Assembly (NCBI GenBank): GCA_036171675.1
Contig: JAVHRO010000011.1
Span: 1-23,719, forward strand
From: Vicingus sp036171675
GTDB lineage: Bacteria; Bacteroidota; Bacteroidia; Flavobacteriales_E; Vicingaceae
DNA length: 23,719 nt
Reading direction: 5' to 3'
Part shown: one piece after another, positions 8,819 through 16,087 of the stretch
How positions within the stretch are numbered: the stretch's first letter is position 1
Layout of the letters: each line of letters opens with the position of its first letter
Notes under the pieces: model-generated
The model's input: only the letters and a program-made list of their open reading frames with translations
Told to the model about the DNA's origin: nothing
Databases searched by the model: none
Position numbers and translations under genes: made by a program

Positions 8819-8969
8819 ACTCGTGGTGCATTTGATAAAAAATTTGTCCATTCGAGTGAATTTCACGATTGAAATGAGTAAAATTTGTATCGAGAATTCA
8901 AATTTTTAGAATAAAAAGTGTTTTCTAGACACTTTTTTATTAAAAACTAAGCCCAAATGCACTACGGGT
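8819..8969. mobile_element. MITE-like element, copy A, with terminal inverted repeats and 8-bp target duplication
   Basis: The left end ACTCGTGGTGCATTTG (8819-8834) and the right end CAAATGCACTACGGGT (8954-8969) are inverted repeats matching at 14 of 16 positions. Immediately outside, TATTTATT occurs at 8811-8818 and again at 8970-8977, a perfect 8-bp flanking duplication. The 151-bp body has no coding capacity. It holds an imperfect palindrome (8850-8900) and a hairpin AAAAAGTGT/ACACTTTTT (8913-8937) that ends in T residues and could act as a terminator. Ends reading ACY with a several-base duplication resemble the IS982 family as I know it; that assignment is tentative. It fills most of the 309-bp gap 8737-9045. 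Confidence 0.75.
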
Positions 8970-9032
8970 TATTTATTATAAAAAGTGAAGTGCATTTTTG
9001 AATTTGAGAATCAATTTTTAAATAAAAGCCAT

Positions 9033-9040
9033 TACATTTG
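9033..9040 (+). promoter_or_regulatory. -7 box TACATTTG, five bases before the GNAT start codon
   Basis: TACATTTG is a full TAnnTTTG match, and only TTAAC separates it from the ATG at 9046. Transcription would start at or within a base or two of the start codon, so the mRNA may be leaderless. The -33 element is weak (TTTG at 9003-9006, spacer 26). Confidence 0.5.
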
Positions 9041-9045
9041 TTAAC

Positions 9046-9537
9046 ATGAAAACTACCTTTAAACCGATTGAAAAAGCTGATTTAGCTGAAGTGACAGCTA
9101 TTTATAATTATTACGTAGAAAACTCAACAGCAACATTTCATTTAAACCTTATTGCTGAGCAAGAAATGGAGTCCACACTTTCATTAAATCATCCCATTTA
9201 TAAATCATTTGTAATTTTAGTTAGAGATGAAATAGTTGGGTTTTGCTACATAGGTCAGTTCAGAAAAAAAGAGGCGTACGATATCTCTGCCGAGATTACG
9301 CTATACATTAAACATGATTTTACTGGAAAAAAAATTGGTATTGAAGTGCTTTCTTTTTTGGAAAAAGTTGCCAAAGAAGTTGGTATTAAAAATTTGATTG
9401 GGGTAATTACTTCAGAAAATTCGAGAAGTTTAAAACTGTTTGATCGATGTGGGTATCTAAAATGTGGTCACTTAAAAAACATTGGAATTAAGTTTGGGAA
9501 AGCATTGGATGTTATTTCTTACCAAAAAGAAATTTAA
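9046..9537 (+). CDS. GNAT-family N-acetyltransferase, phosphinothricin acetyltransferase-like
   Basis: This 163-residue acetyl-CoA-dependent acetyltransferase has the opening IYNYYVENSTATF, the core AEITLYI, an acetyl-CoA loop at 94-99 (GKKIGI, a weakened R/QxxGxG/A) and the ending GHLKNIGIKFGKALDV (141-156). These match the PAT/YncA subgroup, whose members acetylate small amines such as phosphinothricin, methionine sulfoximine or free amino acids. The substrate here is unknown. The start fits the family N-terminus. The stop overlaps the ATG of the LysE-family gene by one base (TAATG), so the two are probably translated together: an enzyme plus an exporter acting on amino-acid-like compounds is a reasonable inference. 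The pair is flanked by two related MITE-like copies. Confidence 0.85.
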   Translation: MKTTFKPIEKADLAEVTAIYNYYVENSTATFHLNLIAEQEMESTLSLNHPIYKSFVILVRDEIVGFCYIGQFRKKEAYDISAEITLYIKHDFTGKKIGIEVLSFLEKVAKEVGIKNLIGVITSENSRSLKLFDRCGYLKCGHLKNIGIKFGKALDVISYQKEI

Positions 9538-10157
9538 TGATCTATTTACCTCTTTTTGGTTCAGTTTTATTAATTCACTTAATGGCAGTAATGAGCCCTG
9601 GTCCGGATTTTTTGATGGCTTTAAGAAACTCATTAACCTATTCTCGTAAAACAGGAATTTATACCGCTATAGGCTTTGGGCTAGGAATTGGCGTACACGT
9701 TTTTTATTGCGTTTTTGGGTTGGCTTTAATCATATCAACATCAGCCATAGCGTTCAACATTATTAAGTATTTAGGGGTTACTTATTTGGCTTATATTGGT
9801 GTTATGTCTATTATTTTAAAAAGTGCTAAAATTGATATCGGTAACGAAAGTCAGTTGGCGGACATTAGTGCTTTACGAGCAATACGAATGGGGTTTTTAA
9901 CCAACGTGCTAAATCCAAAAGCAACCTTGTTTTTTTTAAGCTTATTCACATTTGTAATTGGTCCCAATGTTTCCAAGACCATATCGTTGTTACTTGGAAT
10001 AGTCATGATGATTAATACCACCATTTGGTTTAGTTTCGTTGCTATTTTTTTTACTCAAACACGCATCAGAAATTTGTTTAACACCTATCAAAAAGGTTTT
10101 AATATTACTTTTGGCATATTGTTAATTGCGATTGCCCTTAAAATTGTTTTAACATAA
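9537..10157 (+). CDS. LysE/RhtB-family amino acid exporter
   Basis: This 206-residue inner-membrane protein has about six hydrophobic helices. Near the N-terminus it has the family motif SPGPDF (about 21-26), followed by TGIYTAIGFGLGIGVH, and it has the NPKA motif in LNPKATLFFLSLF around 127-139. LysE/RhtB proteins export amino acids or related metabolites using the proton gradient; the substrate is not predictable here. The ATG overlaps the stop of the GNAT gene by one base. Position behind an acetyltransferase suggests joint detoxification or overflow of an amino-acid-like compound (inference). The 578-bp gap that follows holds repeat copy B and no convincing gene. Confidence 0.9.
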   Translation: MIYLPLFGSVLLIHLMAVMSPGPDFLMALRNSLTYSRKTGIYTAIGFGLGIGVHVFYCVFGLALIISTSAIAFNIIKYLGVTYLAYIGVMSIILKSAKIDIGNESQLADISALRAIRMGFLTNVLNPKATLFFLSLFTFVIGPNVSKTISLLLGIVMMINTTIWFSFVAIFFTQTRIRNLFNTYQKGFNITFGILLIAIALKIVLT

Positions 10158-10296
10158 ACTGTTTTGATGATTTCTCTTTAATACATCATGTTACTTTTTG
10201 AAATACTTATGTTGATTGCTAGACTAATATTAGGTCTAAAATTTTACATTCCAGAAGTAAAAATTTATACTTAAATAGCTATTTTTAGGTATATTT

Positions 10297-10639
10297 TATT
10301 GTGGTGCAGTTGATAAAAATTTGTTCATTCGAATTTCAGAATTGAAATGAGTGAAATTAGTATCGATAATTCAATTTTTTAGAAAAAAAAGATTTTTCTT
10401 ACTTCGATTAAACTACCTCGGGGCAGAGCCCCAGAGGTATTAGTGTATAACAGCCACAGATTCACAGATTTTCAAAAATCTTTTTTAATCTGTGAATCTG
10501 TGGAAAAAAAAATCGAAGCAGAGCTTCGAGGAATTAAACCTAAAGAGATTAAACTCGGTATAAACTTTACTTTTTTTTCAGAAAAAAAACTCTAAATGAC
10601 CTTTTTTAATTGAACACTAAGTTCAAATGCACTGAGGAT
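10297..10639. mobile_element. MITE-like element, copy B, degraded and enlarged by nested hairpins
   Basis: The left part (GTGGTGCAGTTGATAAAAA from 10301, then ATTGAAATGAGT and TATCGATAATTC) and the right part (CACTAAGTTCAAATGCACT, 10614-10632) align with copy A at 8819-8969 in the same orientation. The inverted ends are worn, and I find no flanking duplication. About 170 extra bases (about 10400-10570) separate the two halves and contain three hairpins listed separately. Together with copy A it flanks the GNAT/LysE unit. This accounts for most of the gene-free stretch 10158-10735. Confidence 0.65.
10415..10529. repeat. REP-like cluster of three hairpins inside copy B
   Basis: There are three palindromes in a row. 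The first (10415-10438) is ACCTCGGGGC-AGA-GCCCC(A)GAGGT with one bulged base. The second has perfect 17-bp arms, CCACAGATTCACAGATT (10454-10470) and its complement (10487-10503), around a 16-base loop. The third (10513-10529) is TCGAAGC-AGA-GCTTCGA, perfect. The first and third share the GC-AGA-GC apex, and similar ATTAAAC sequences lie at the outer edges, suggesting one composite palindromic element. Confidence 0.75.
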
Positions 10640-10735
10640 TTTACTTATTACTTTTCTGTATTTGATATAGGAAAGTATATTTTCTTTTATTTTAGATTAT
10701 CTATAATCCATCCCTTCAGGAGGGCTGGAAAGCGC

Positions 10736-11629
10736 TTATTTTCTACTTGCATCAAACAAAATAGCCTTCTCCTCGCCCGATAAACTGTCGTAGCCCGATT
10801 TGGCAATTTTATCCAAAATAACATCAATTCTTTGTTGATTGGCTTTTTTCTGCGCATTAAACTCGTAGTCATTCTTCGATTTTGGTGATTTGTACACCAC
10901 TTTCAACTTTCGCTTAAACGAAAAAAGGTTTTTTAAATAATCTAACAACCAATGTAAACCTGATGCTATATCATTTCCTTTTTGAAGTTGCCTAATGTAC
11001 AAATATCCAAATAATGCACCGCCCAGATGAGCAATATGTCCGCCTGGGTTTTCTTTTTGAATACTTACCATGTCCAACAATACATACACTAATGCAATAT
11101 ATTTTAATTTAACATTACCTAAAAATATTAACCGAACTACAAAATTTGGAACATATGTAGCAGCAGCAATTAAAATAGCCATAACAGAGGCAGAGGCTCC
11201 TAAAGCAATTGAAATTGTTGAAACCCCCTTAAAAACAGGCAATATGTTAAACAATAGAATATACAAGAATCCACCAGAAATGCCACCTAATAAATAAGTT
11301 GCAACTAATTTTTTGTTATTCAAGAATTGAAGAAAAATTTGACCACCAAAATACAAAACCAACATATTGAATAATAAATGGAAAATTTCTTCGTGCAAAA
11401 ACATATAGGTAATTACTGTCCATGGTCTATGAATTAATTGGGACAAATCAGCCGGCAACGAAAGCGAGCTAATTACATGAATCATTCCATTTTCAATGGT
11501 AAAAAAATAAAGTATCAAGCTAATTATATTTACCACTAAAAACACAGCGACATTAATAAAAATCAATTTTATCAATGCAGAGCCATTTTTAAATTGGTTT
11601 TTTATTTCAGCTACAAAAGGGTTCGTCAT
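10736..11629 (-). CDS. Rhomboid-family intramembrane serine protease
   Basis: This 297-residue membrane protein has about six helices in the first 215 residues. HLLFN at 84-88 is the rhomboid HxxxN motif. The catalytic serine lies in GASAS (S146) and the catalytic histidine in HIAHLGGALFG (H201). The usual GxSG reads GASA here, a change I also associate with some Bacteroidota rhomboids. A soluble tail (about 240-297), with FNAQKKANQQRIDVILDKI and SGYDSLSGEEK, is typical of the C-terminal extension in this group (DUF6576-like). It would cleave membrane proteins within the bilayer; the target is unknown. It is divergent from bioA, with 42 bp between the start codons. Confidence 0.9.
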   Translation of the reverse strand: MTNPFVAEIKNQFKNGSALIKLIFINVAVFLVVNIISLILYFFTIENGMIHVISSLSLPADLSQLIHRPWTVITYMFLHEEIFHLLFNMLVLYFGGQIFLQFLNNKKLVATYLLGGISGGFLYILLFNILPVFKGVSTISIALGASASVMAILIAAATYVPNFVVRLIFLGNVKLKYIALVYVLLDMVSIQKENPGGHIAHLGGALFGYLYIRQLQKGNDIASGLHWLLDYLKNLFSFKRKLKVVYKSPKSKNDYEFNAQKKANQQRIDVILDKIAKSGYDSLSGEEKAILFDASRK

Positions 11630-11634
11630 GAATA

Positions 11635-11642
11635 CAAAATTA
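11635..11642 (-). promoter_or_regulatory. -7 box TAATTTTG, five bases before the rhomboid start codon
   Basis: On the minus strand TAATTTTG is followed by TATTC and then the ATG at 11629. A TTG lies 21 bases upstream (11666-11664). The layout mirrors that of the GNAT gene and implies a leaderless or nearly leaderless transcript. Confidence 0.45.
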
Positions 11643-11671
11643 ATATTTAATTGTTGACATTTGCAATCAAC

Positions 11672-12946
11672 ATGACTTTACAAGAAAAAGACAACCACTA
11701 TATTTGGCATCCGTTTACCCAAATGAACAATGCACAAAACATTATTCCTATTGTTAAGGCTGAAGGCATTTATTTGTACACCGAAGATGGTAAAAAAATT
11801 ATGGATGCTGTTTCTTCATGGTGGACCAACTTACACGGACATTCGCATCCCTATTTAGCTAAAGCCATCTCAGAGCAATTTAACTCTATTGAACATGTTA
11901 TTTTTGCTGGATTTACACATCCAAAAGCAATTGAGTTAGCTGAGAGAATTTTAGAAAAACTCCCTTATTTAGATAAAGTATTTTTCTCCGACAATGGAAG
12001 TACCGCTGTTGAAGTAGCCATAAAAATGGCTATTCAGTATTGGCACAACAAAAATAAGCCTAAAACTAAAATTATTGCTTTTAAAAACGCCTATCATGGT
12101 GATACTTTTGGAGCAATGAGTGTTGGTGGAAGGGATACATTTAACAATCCTTTTAATCCTTTTTTATTCGATGTGGAGTTCATTGATGTCCCCACTTCTG
12201 GTAACGAAGAAAAAACAATAGAACAACTTATTGACAAAGTAAAAAACAACGATGTTGCAGCCTTTATTTTTGAGCCATTGATTCAAGGATCTGCAGGTAT
12301 GATTATGTATCAGCCCGAAATTTTAGAAAAACTGGTAACTCTTTGTAAAACAAATAAGGTATTGACTATTGCCGACGAAGTAATGACTGGTTTTGGAAGA
12401 ACTGGAAAATGGTTTGCCACCGATTATATAGCCACCAAACCCGATTTGGTTTGTTTATCCAAAGGATTAACAGGTGGTGCAATGCCACTTGGGTTAACAA
12501 TTTGTACTAATCATATTTTTCAAGCTTTTTTGTCTATTGACCATAGCAAAACCTTTTTTCACGGTCATTCCTATACTGGAAATCCATTAGCTTGTGCATG
12601 TGCTTGTGCAAGTCTAGATTTACTAGAAAAAGAAGCAACGTGGAAACATATAAAAATGATTGTTTCCAATCACCAACAATTTCTAAAAAAAATTGGTCAT
12701 CATTCTAAGTTAAAAGATGTCCGCCAAATGGGAACCATTTTAGCCTTAGAATTTAACACTTTTGAATCTTCATCGTACTTTAATAATTTACGTGATGAAT
12801 TGTATAATTATTTTCTAAATAAAGGAATTCTGTTACGACCACTAGGCAATATTCTATACATTTTACCACCATATTGTATAACGGAGGGTGAACTAAAAAT
12901 AATTTATCAAGCAATTGAGGATTATTTATGTTTAATAATACAATAA
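11672..12946 (+). CDS. bioA: Adenosylmethionine-8-amino-7-oxononanoate aminotransferase
   Basis: BioA is the PLP enzyme that makes 7,8-diaminononanoate in biotin synthesis, using S-adenosylmethionine as amino donor. From the ATG at 11672 the protein has 424 residues. It has the substrate-site run HPFTQM near the start, SSWWTNLHGHSHP, the PLP-phosphate site GSTAVE, AYHGDTFGAMSVGG, DEVMTGFGRTG with the PLP-binding aspartate, the Schiff-base lysine in LSKGLTGG (K264) and FFHGHSYTGNPLA. I chose the ATG at 11672 over an in-frame TTG at 11651 because the added residues do not resemble the family. No other biotin gene lies in the window. ACATTTG, eight bases before the ATG, may be a degenerate -7 box. 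Confidence 0.95.
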   Translation: MTLQEKDNHYIWHPFTQMNNAQNIIPIVKAEGIYLYTEDGKKIMDAVSSWWTNLHGHSHPYLAKAISEQFNSIEHVIFAGFTHPKAIELAERILEKLPYLDKVFFSDNGSTAVEVAIKMAIQYWHNKNKPKTKIIAFKNAYHGDTFGAMSVGGRDTFNNPFNPFLFDVEFIDVPTSGNEEKTIEQLIDKVKNNDVAAFIFEPLIQGSAGMIMYQPEILEKLVTLCKTNKVLTIADEVMTGFGRTGKWFATDYIATKPDLVCLSKGLTGGAMPLGLTICTNHIFQAFLSIDHSKTFFHGHSYTGNPLACACACASLDLLEKEATWKHIKMIVSNHQQFLKKIGHHSKLKDVRQMGTILALEFNTFESSSYFNNLRDELYNYFLNKGILLRPLGNILYILPPYCITEGELKIIYQAIEDYLCLIIQ

Positions 12947-13096
12947 AATAAACCTTTAATTTAAAATTTCGACCGTTAATAAAATAATGGTTGGGAATTT
13001 AATACTATTGAATTCCTACTCAGTTAGTTTTAGCATTTTACTAAATTATTTAATTAATTTTATACTATTAAAATCTTCCATGATTATTGAATTGCT

Positions 13097-14638
13097 ATGA
13101 AGCCATCATCTGAACTATTTCAACTTATTAAGTCGCTTTCAAAATCAGAAAAACGATATTTTAAACTATCTTCAACGCTACAATCTGGAGAAAAAAATTA
13201 CATTAAACTCTTCGAAGCCATTGAACTTCAAACAGAATATAATGAAGATGTAATTAAATCCATTTTTAAAAATGTAACCTTTATTAAACATTTACCTTCT
13301 GAAAAAAACCATTTATACAACCTTATTCTTAAAAGTCTACGGGGATTTTATTCAGACAATTCAGCAGCATCTACATTGCAAGAGCAACTGCGTAATATTG
13401 AATTGCTATACAATAAAGCACTTTATAAAGAATGTACAAAATACATTAACAAGGCCAAGACCATTGCATATAGCTATGAAAAATATTATTTTTTGTTAGA
13501 CCTTATCGATTGGGAAAAAACATTAGTAGAAGAAGGTTTTTCGCGGGGAAATTTTGATAAAGATTTAAATCTATTGGTTAAAGAAGAATCTGAATGTATT
13601 GAAAAATTGGGAAACATTGCCGAATACCAAATGCTTTATTCACAAATTAACTATGCCATTAGAAAAAGTGGTTTTACTAGAACTCCAGAAGAAGAACAAC
13701 TCATTGAACAAATATCACATCACCCCTTAATTATTGGTAAAAATACGGCTTTATCAAAAAAAGCAGCGACTTCTTGTTTTTCAATAAAAGGATTATGCGC
13801 TGTGGTTAACCGAGATTATGAATCGGCTTTTAGTTATTTTTCAAAGGTTATTGAAATTATGGAAAGAAATCCTTTTATTATGAAGGAACTCCCAAAACGA
13901 TATGTAAAAGCCTTAAATCATATTATGCATTCCTACCTTGATAAAGGGGATATAAAAACGAGTCGTGCTTACGCAGACAGGATTAAATCGTTAAGTACAG
14001 AACCAGGATTTGAAAGTATTGACATACAGATATCATTATTTACACTACCAAATAGTGCTCAGTTACTGGCATATTGCTTTACTGGCCAATACGAAAAAGC
14101 GATAAACGAGATTATACCAAAAGTACTCAGTGGAATTGAACTTTATAAAGGAAAAATAAGTAAAGAAAGCGAATTGCTCTTATATTACAATATTTCAAGA
14201 GTTTACTTTAGTGCTGGCGATTATAAATTCGCATTAAAGTACAACAATATGGTAATTAATAACACCGAAGATATTTTAAGACAAGATATTTTTACTTTTG
14301 CGCGTTTAGTAAATTTAATAATTCACTACGAATTAGATAATTATGAGTTATTAGAATACACCATTAAATCAGCAAAACGCTACGTTACAAAAAACCAACG
14401 AAACTATCAATTCGAAACGGTATTTTTAAAGGAAATAAAAAAATTAATTAAGGTTAAAAATCCTGACGATTTATTTAAACTCTTTAATCAATTCAAAAAC
14501 AAATTATTAACAGTGTTAGAAGATCCTTATGAAAATGCAGCAACCGAATATTTTGATTTTTTAGTTTGGATTGATACTAAACTTCAGAAAAAATCCTACG
14601 CAAGCTTAATGAAAGAGAAACATCAACTAACTGTTTAA
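13097..14638 (+). CDS. Conserved Bacteroidota helical-repeat protein, function unknown
   Basis: This 513-residue soluble protein has no signal peptide or membrane segment. It opens with LFQLIKSLSKSEKRYFKL, a conserved start I recognise from Flavobacteriia proteins without assigned function, and the rest looks all-helical with TPR-like pairs, such as ESAFSYFSKVIEIMERNP and DYKFALKYNNMVINNTE. It is probably a cytoplasmic protein-interaction scaffold (inference). Its 3' end overlaps rlmB tail to tail by 12 bases. A six-codon open frame (13080-13100, MIIELL) ends in a TGA overlapping this ATG as ATGA. The 150-bp gap before it shows no clear promoter. Confidence 0.8.
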   Translation: MKPSSELFQLIKSLSKSEKRYFKLSSTLQSGEKNYIKLFEAIELQTEYNEDVIKSIFKNVTFIKHLPSEKNHLYNLILKSLRGFYSDNSAASTLQEQLRNIELLYNKALYKECTKYINKAKTIAYSYEKYYFLLDLIDWEKTLVEEGFSRGNFDKDLNLLVKEESECIEKLGNIAEYQMLYSQINYAIRKSGFTRTPEEEQLIEQISHHPLIIGKNTALSKKAATSCFSIKGLCAVVNRDYESAFSYFSKVIEIMERNPFIMKELPKRYVKALNHIMHSYLDKGDIKTSRAYADRIKSLSTEPGFESIDIQISLFTLPNSAQLLAYCFTGQYEKAINEIIPKVLSGIELYKGKISKESELLLYYNISRVYFSAGDYKFALKYNNMVINNTEDILRQDIFTFARLVNLIIHYELDNYELLEYTIKSAKRYVTKNQRNYQFETVFLKEIKKLIKVKNPDDLFKLFNQFKNKLLTVLEDPYENAATEYFDFLVWIDTKLQKKSYASLMKEKHQLTV

Positions 14639-15370
14639 TCGTTGTTTTGCAACCTCATACAATACCATTCCAGCAGCTACAGAAACATTCAACGAAGTTA
14701 TTTCACCAACCATAGGTATTTTACCCAAATTGTTGCTATTTCTCATTAATTGATAAGTAATTCCCTTCTCTTCATTACCCAGAATAATTGCTGTAGGTTG
14801 AACCAAATCTATACTCGAAATAACCTTATCCGTTTTTTCGGTACAGCCAACAATGTTTAACCCGCTTTCTTTTAAAATAAACAACGTGTCAATTAAATTA
14901 TCTACTTTGCAAATGGGTATTCGGTATATTGCTCCTGATGAAGTTTTAACCGCATCTTCATTAATTTGAGCCGATTCTCTTTTAGGAACAACAATCGCGT
15001 TAACCCCCATACACTCAGCAGTTCTTGTTATAGCGCCAAAATTTCGAACGTCGGTAATTCTATCTAAAATAAGGATTAATGGAACTTTACCTTGCTCAAA
15101 CAGTGCTGGAATAATATCCTCTATGTCTTGTGTAGTAATTGGTGAAATAAATCCAATAACACCCTGATGGTTTCCATCGGTATATTTATTTAATCGTTGA
15201 ACTGGCACATGAGAAAAAGGTACTTTCGACTTTTTAATAACATTTCTAAGTTCTGTTAACCCTTGTCCTTGAATATCTTGTTGAATGTATATTTTGTCGA
15301 TTTCTTTACCCGACCTAATCGCCTCAATAATTGGATGTATTCCAAAAATAATATTTTCCTTTTCTTTCAT
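14627..15370 (-). CDS. rlmB: 23S rRNA (guanosine-2'-O-)-methyltransferase, SpoU/TrmH family
   Basis: This 247-residue enzyme is of the SPOUT class. The N-terminal substrate-binding domain (about 1-75) has IFGIHPIIEAI and VPVQRLNKYTDGNHQGVIG. The knotted catalytic domain has motif 1 LDRITDVRNFGAITRTAE (102-119), motif 2 ILGNEEKGI (196-204) and motif 3 IPMVGEITSLNVSVAAG (218-234), which bind S-adenosylmethionine. RlmB methylates the ribose of G2251 in the 23S rRNA P loop in E. coli; this is the best match, though other TrmH-family 2'-O-methyltransferases look similar. The last codons overlap the convergent gene at 13097-14638. Confidence 0.9.
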   Translation of the reverse strand: MKEKENIIFGIHPIIEAIRSGKEIDKIYIQQDIQGQGLTELRNVIKKSKVPFSHVPVQRLNKYTDGNHQGVIGFISPITTQDIEDIIPALFEQGKVPLILILDRITDVRNFGAITRTAECMGVNAIVVPKRESAQINEDAVKTSSGAIYRIPICKVDNLIDTLFILKESGLNIVGCTEKTDKVISSIDLVQPTAIILGNEEKGITYQLMRNSNNLGKIPMVGEITSLNVSVAAGMVLYEVAKQRLNS

Positions 15371-15480
15371 AAGGGTAAAATTAGTCGAAAAAAAGTTTAT
15401 TCATCCTAAACTTAATTGGTTTATCAAAAAGAAAACAGTTATTTTTATACAGCACCTCTCAACTTTTGCAAAATAGTCTC

Positions 15481-15510
15481 TTGCCAACTAATGAATAAAT
15501 AGTAACTTCG
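15481..15510 (+). promoter_or_regulatory. Probable promoter of the FKBP gene, variant -7 box TAACTTCG
   Basis: TTG (15481-15483) is followed after 19 bases by TAACTTCG (15503-15510), which differs from TAnnTTTG only by C for T at position seven. The box ends 20 bases before the ATG at 15531. The same eight bases occur before lpd. Confidence 0.5.
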
Positions 15511-15530
15511 CCAAAAAAATTTTTTAAAAA

Positions 15531-16034
15531 ATGACAAATATTAAACACAAAGTAATTACTGTAGATTATAATTTATACAGAAATACCGCCGAAGGTGAAA
15601 TGATTGAAAGCACTGTAGGACATTCTCCTTTAACGTTCTTAACTGGTATGGGCCAAATGATTCCTGATTTTGAAAACAACGTAAGTAACCTTAAAGTAGG
15701 AGACCAATTTTCGTTCGGAATTAAAGCCGAAAATGCTTATGGATCAAAAAGTGATGACTCAATAATTGAATTGCCTTACGATATTTTTATGCAAGAAGGT
15801 AAATTAGTTGACGAAGTTTTTGTTGGAAATATGCTTCCATTGCAAGACCAAAATGGTCATGTTGTTCCTGCTACTGTAGTAAAAATTAATGAAGCAACCA
15901 TAATAATGGACATAAATCACCCTCTTGCTGACCAAGATTTACATTTTACTGGCACTGTAATTTCATCTAGAGAGGCTACTACCGAAGAAGTTGGTCACGG
16001 TCATGTTCACGGCGAAGGCAGTCATCACCACTAA
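15531..16034 (+). CDS. FKBP-type peptidyl-prolyl isomerase, SlyD-like
   Basis: This 167-residue cytoplasmic prolyl isomerase and chaperone has SlyD layout: FKBP halves with LTFLTGMGQMIPDFE (34-48) and MDINHPLADQDLHFTGTV (126-143), and between them an inserted flap domain (about 72-120) that binds unfolded chains. The C-terminal tail is histidine-rich (GHGHVHGEGSHHH), which in SlyD binds nickel and other divalent metals. It is a single-gene unit with its own promoter and a strong terminator directly downstream. Confidence 0.92.
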   Translation: MTNIKHKVITVDYNLYRNTAEGEMIESTVGHSPLTFLTGMGQMIPDFENNVSNLKVGDQFSFGIKAENAYGSKSDDSIIELPYDIFMQEGKLVDEVFVGNMLPLQDQNGHVVPATVVKINEATIIMDINHPLADQDLHFTGTVISSREATTEEVGHGHVHGEGSHHH

Positions 16035-16050
16035 TAAAAAATAGTTGTTA

Positions 16051-16080
16051 AAAAAAATGCCTCAGTATAGAGGCATTTTA
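16051..16080. terminator. Bidirectional intrinsic terminator between the FKBP and nuclease-like genes
   Basis: AAAATGCCTC (16054-16063) pairs perfectly with GAGGCATTTT (16070-16079) around a 6-base loop AGTATA. A-rich and T-rich flanks let it work in both directions, ending the FKBP transcript from the left and the gcvT-side cluster from the right. Confidence 0.85.
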
Positions 16081-16087
16081 TTTGAAG

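Noticed and set aside
10188..10274. 28-codon open frame (MLLFEILMLIARLILG...) after the LysE-family gene
   Set aside because: It is short, in AT-rich intergenic DNA, with no recognisable family or promoter; a chance frame is more likely.
10687..10872. 61-codon minus-strand frame at the end of the rhomboid gene
   Set aside because: It overlaps the conserved rhomboid C-terminal domain in another frame and shows no family features.
11651..11671. TTG start extending bioA by seven residues
   Set aside because: The ATG at 11672 gives the family-typical N-terminus and lies after the probable promoter region.
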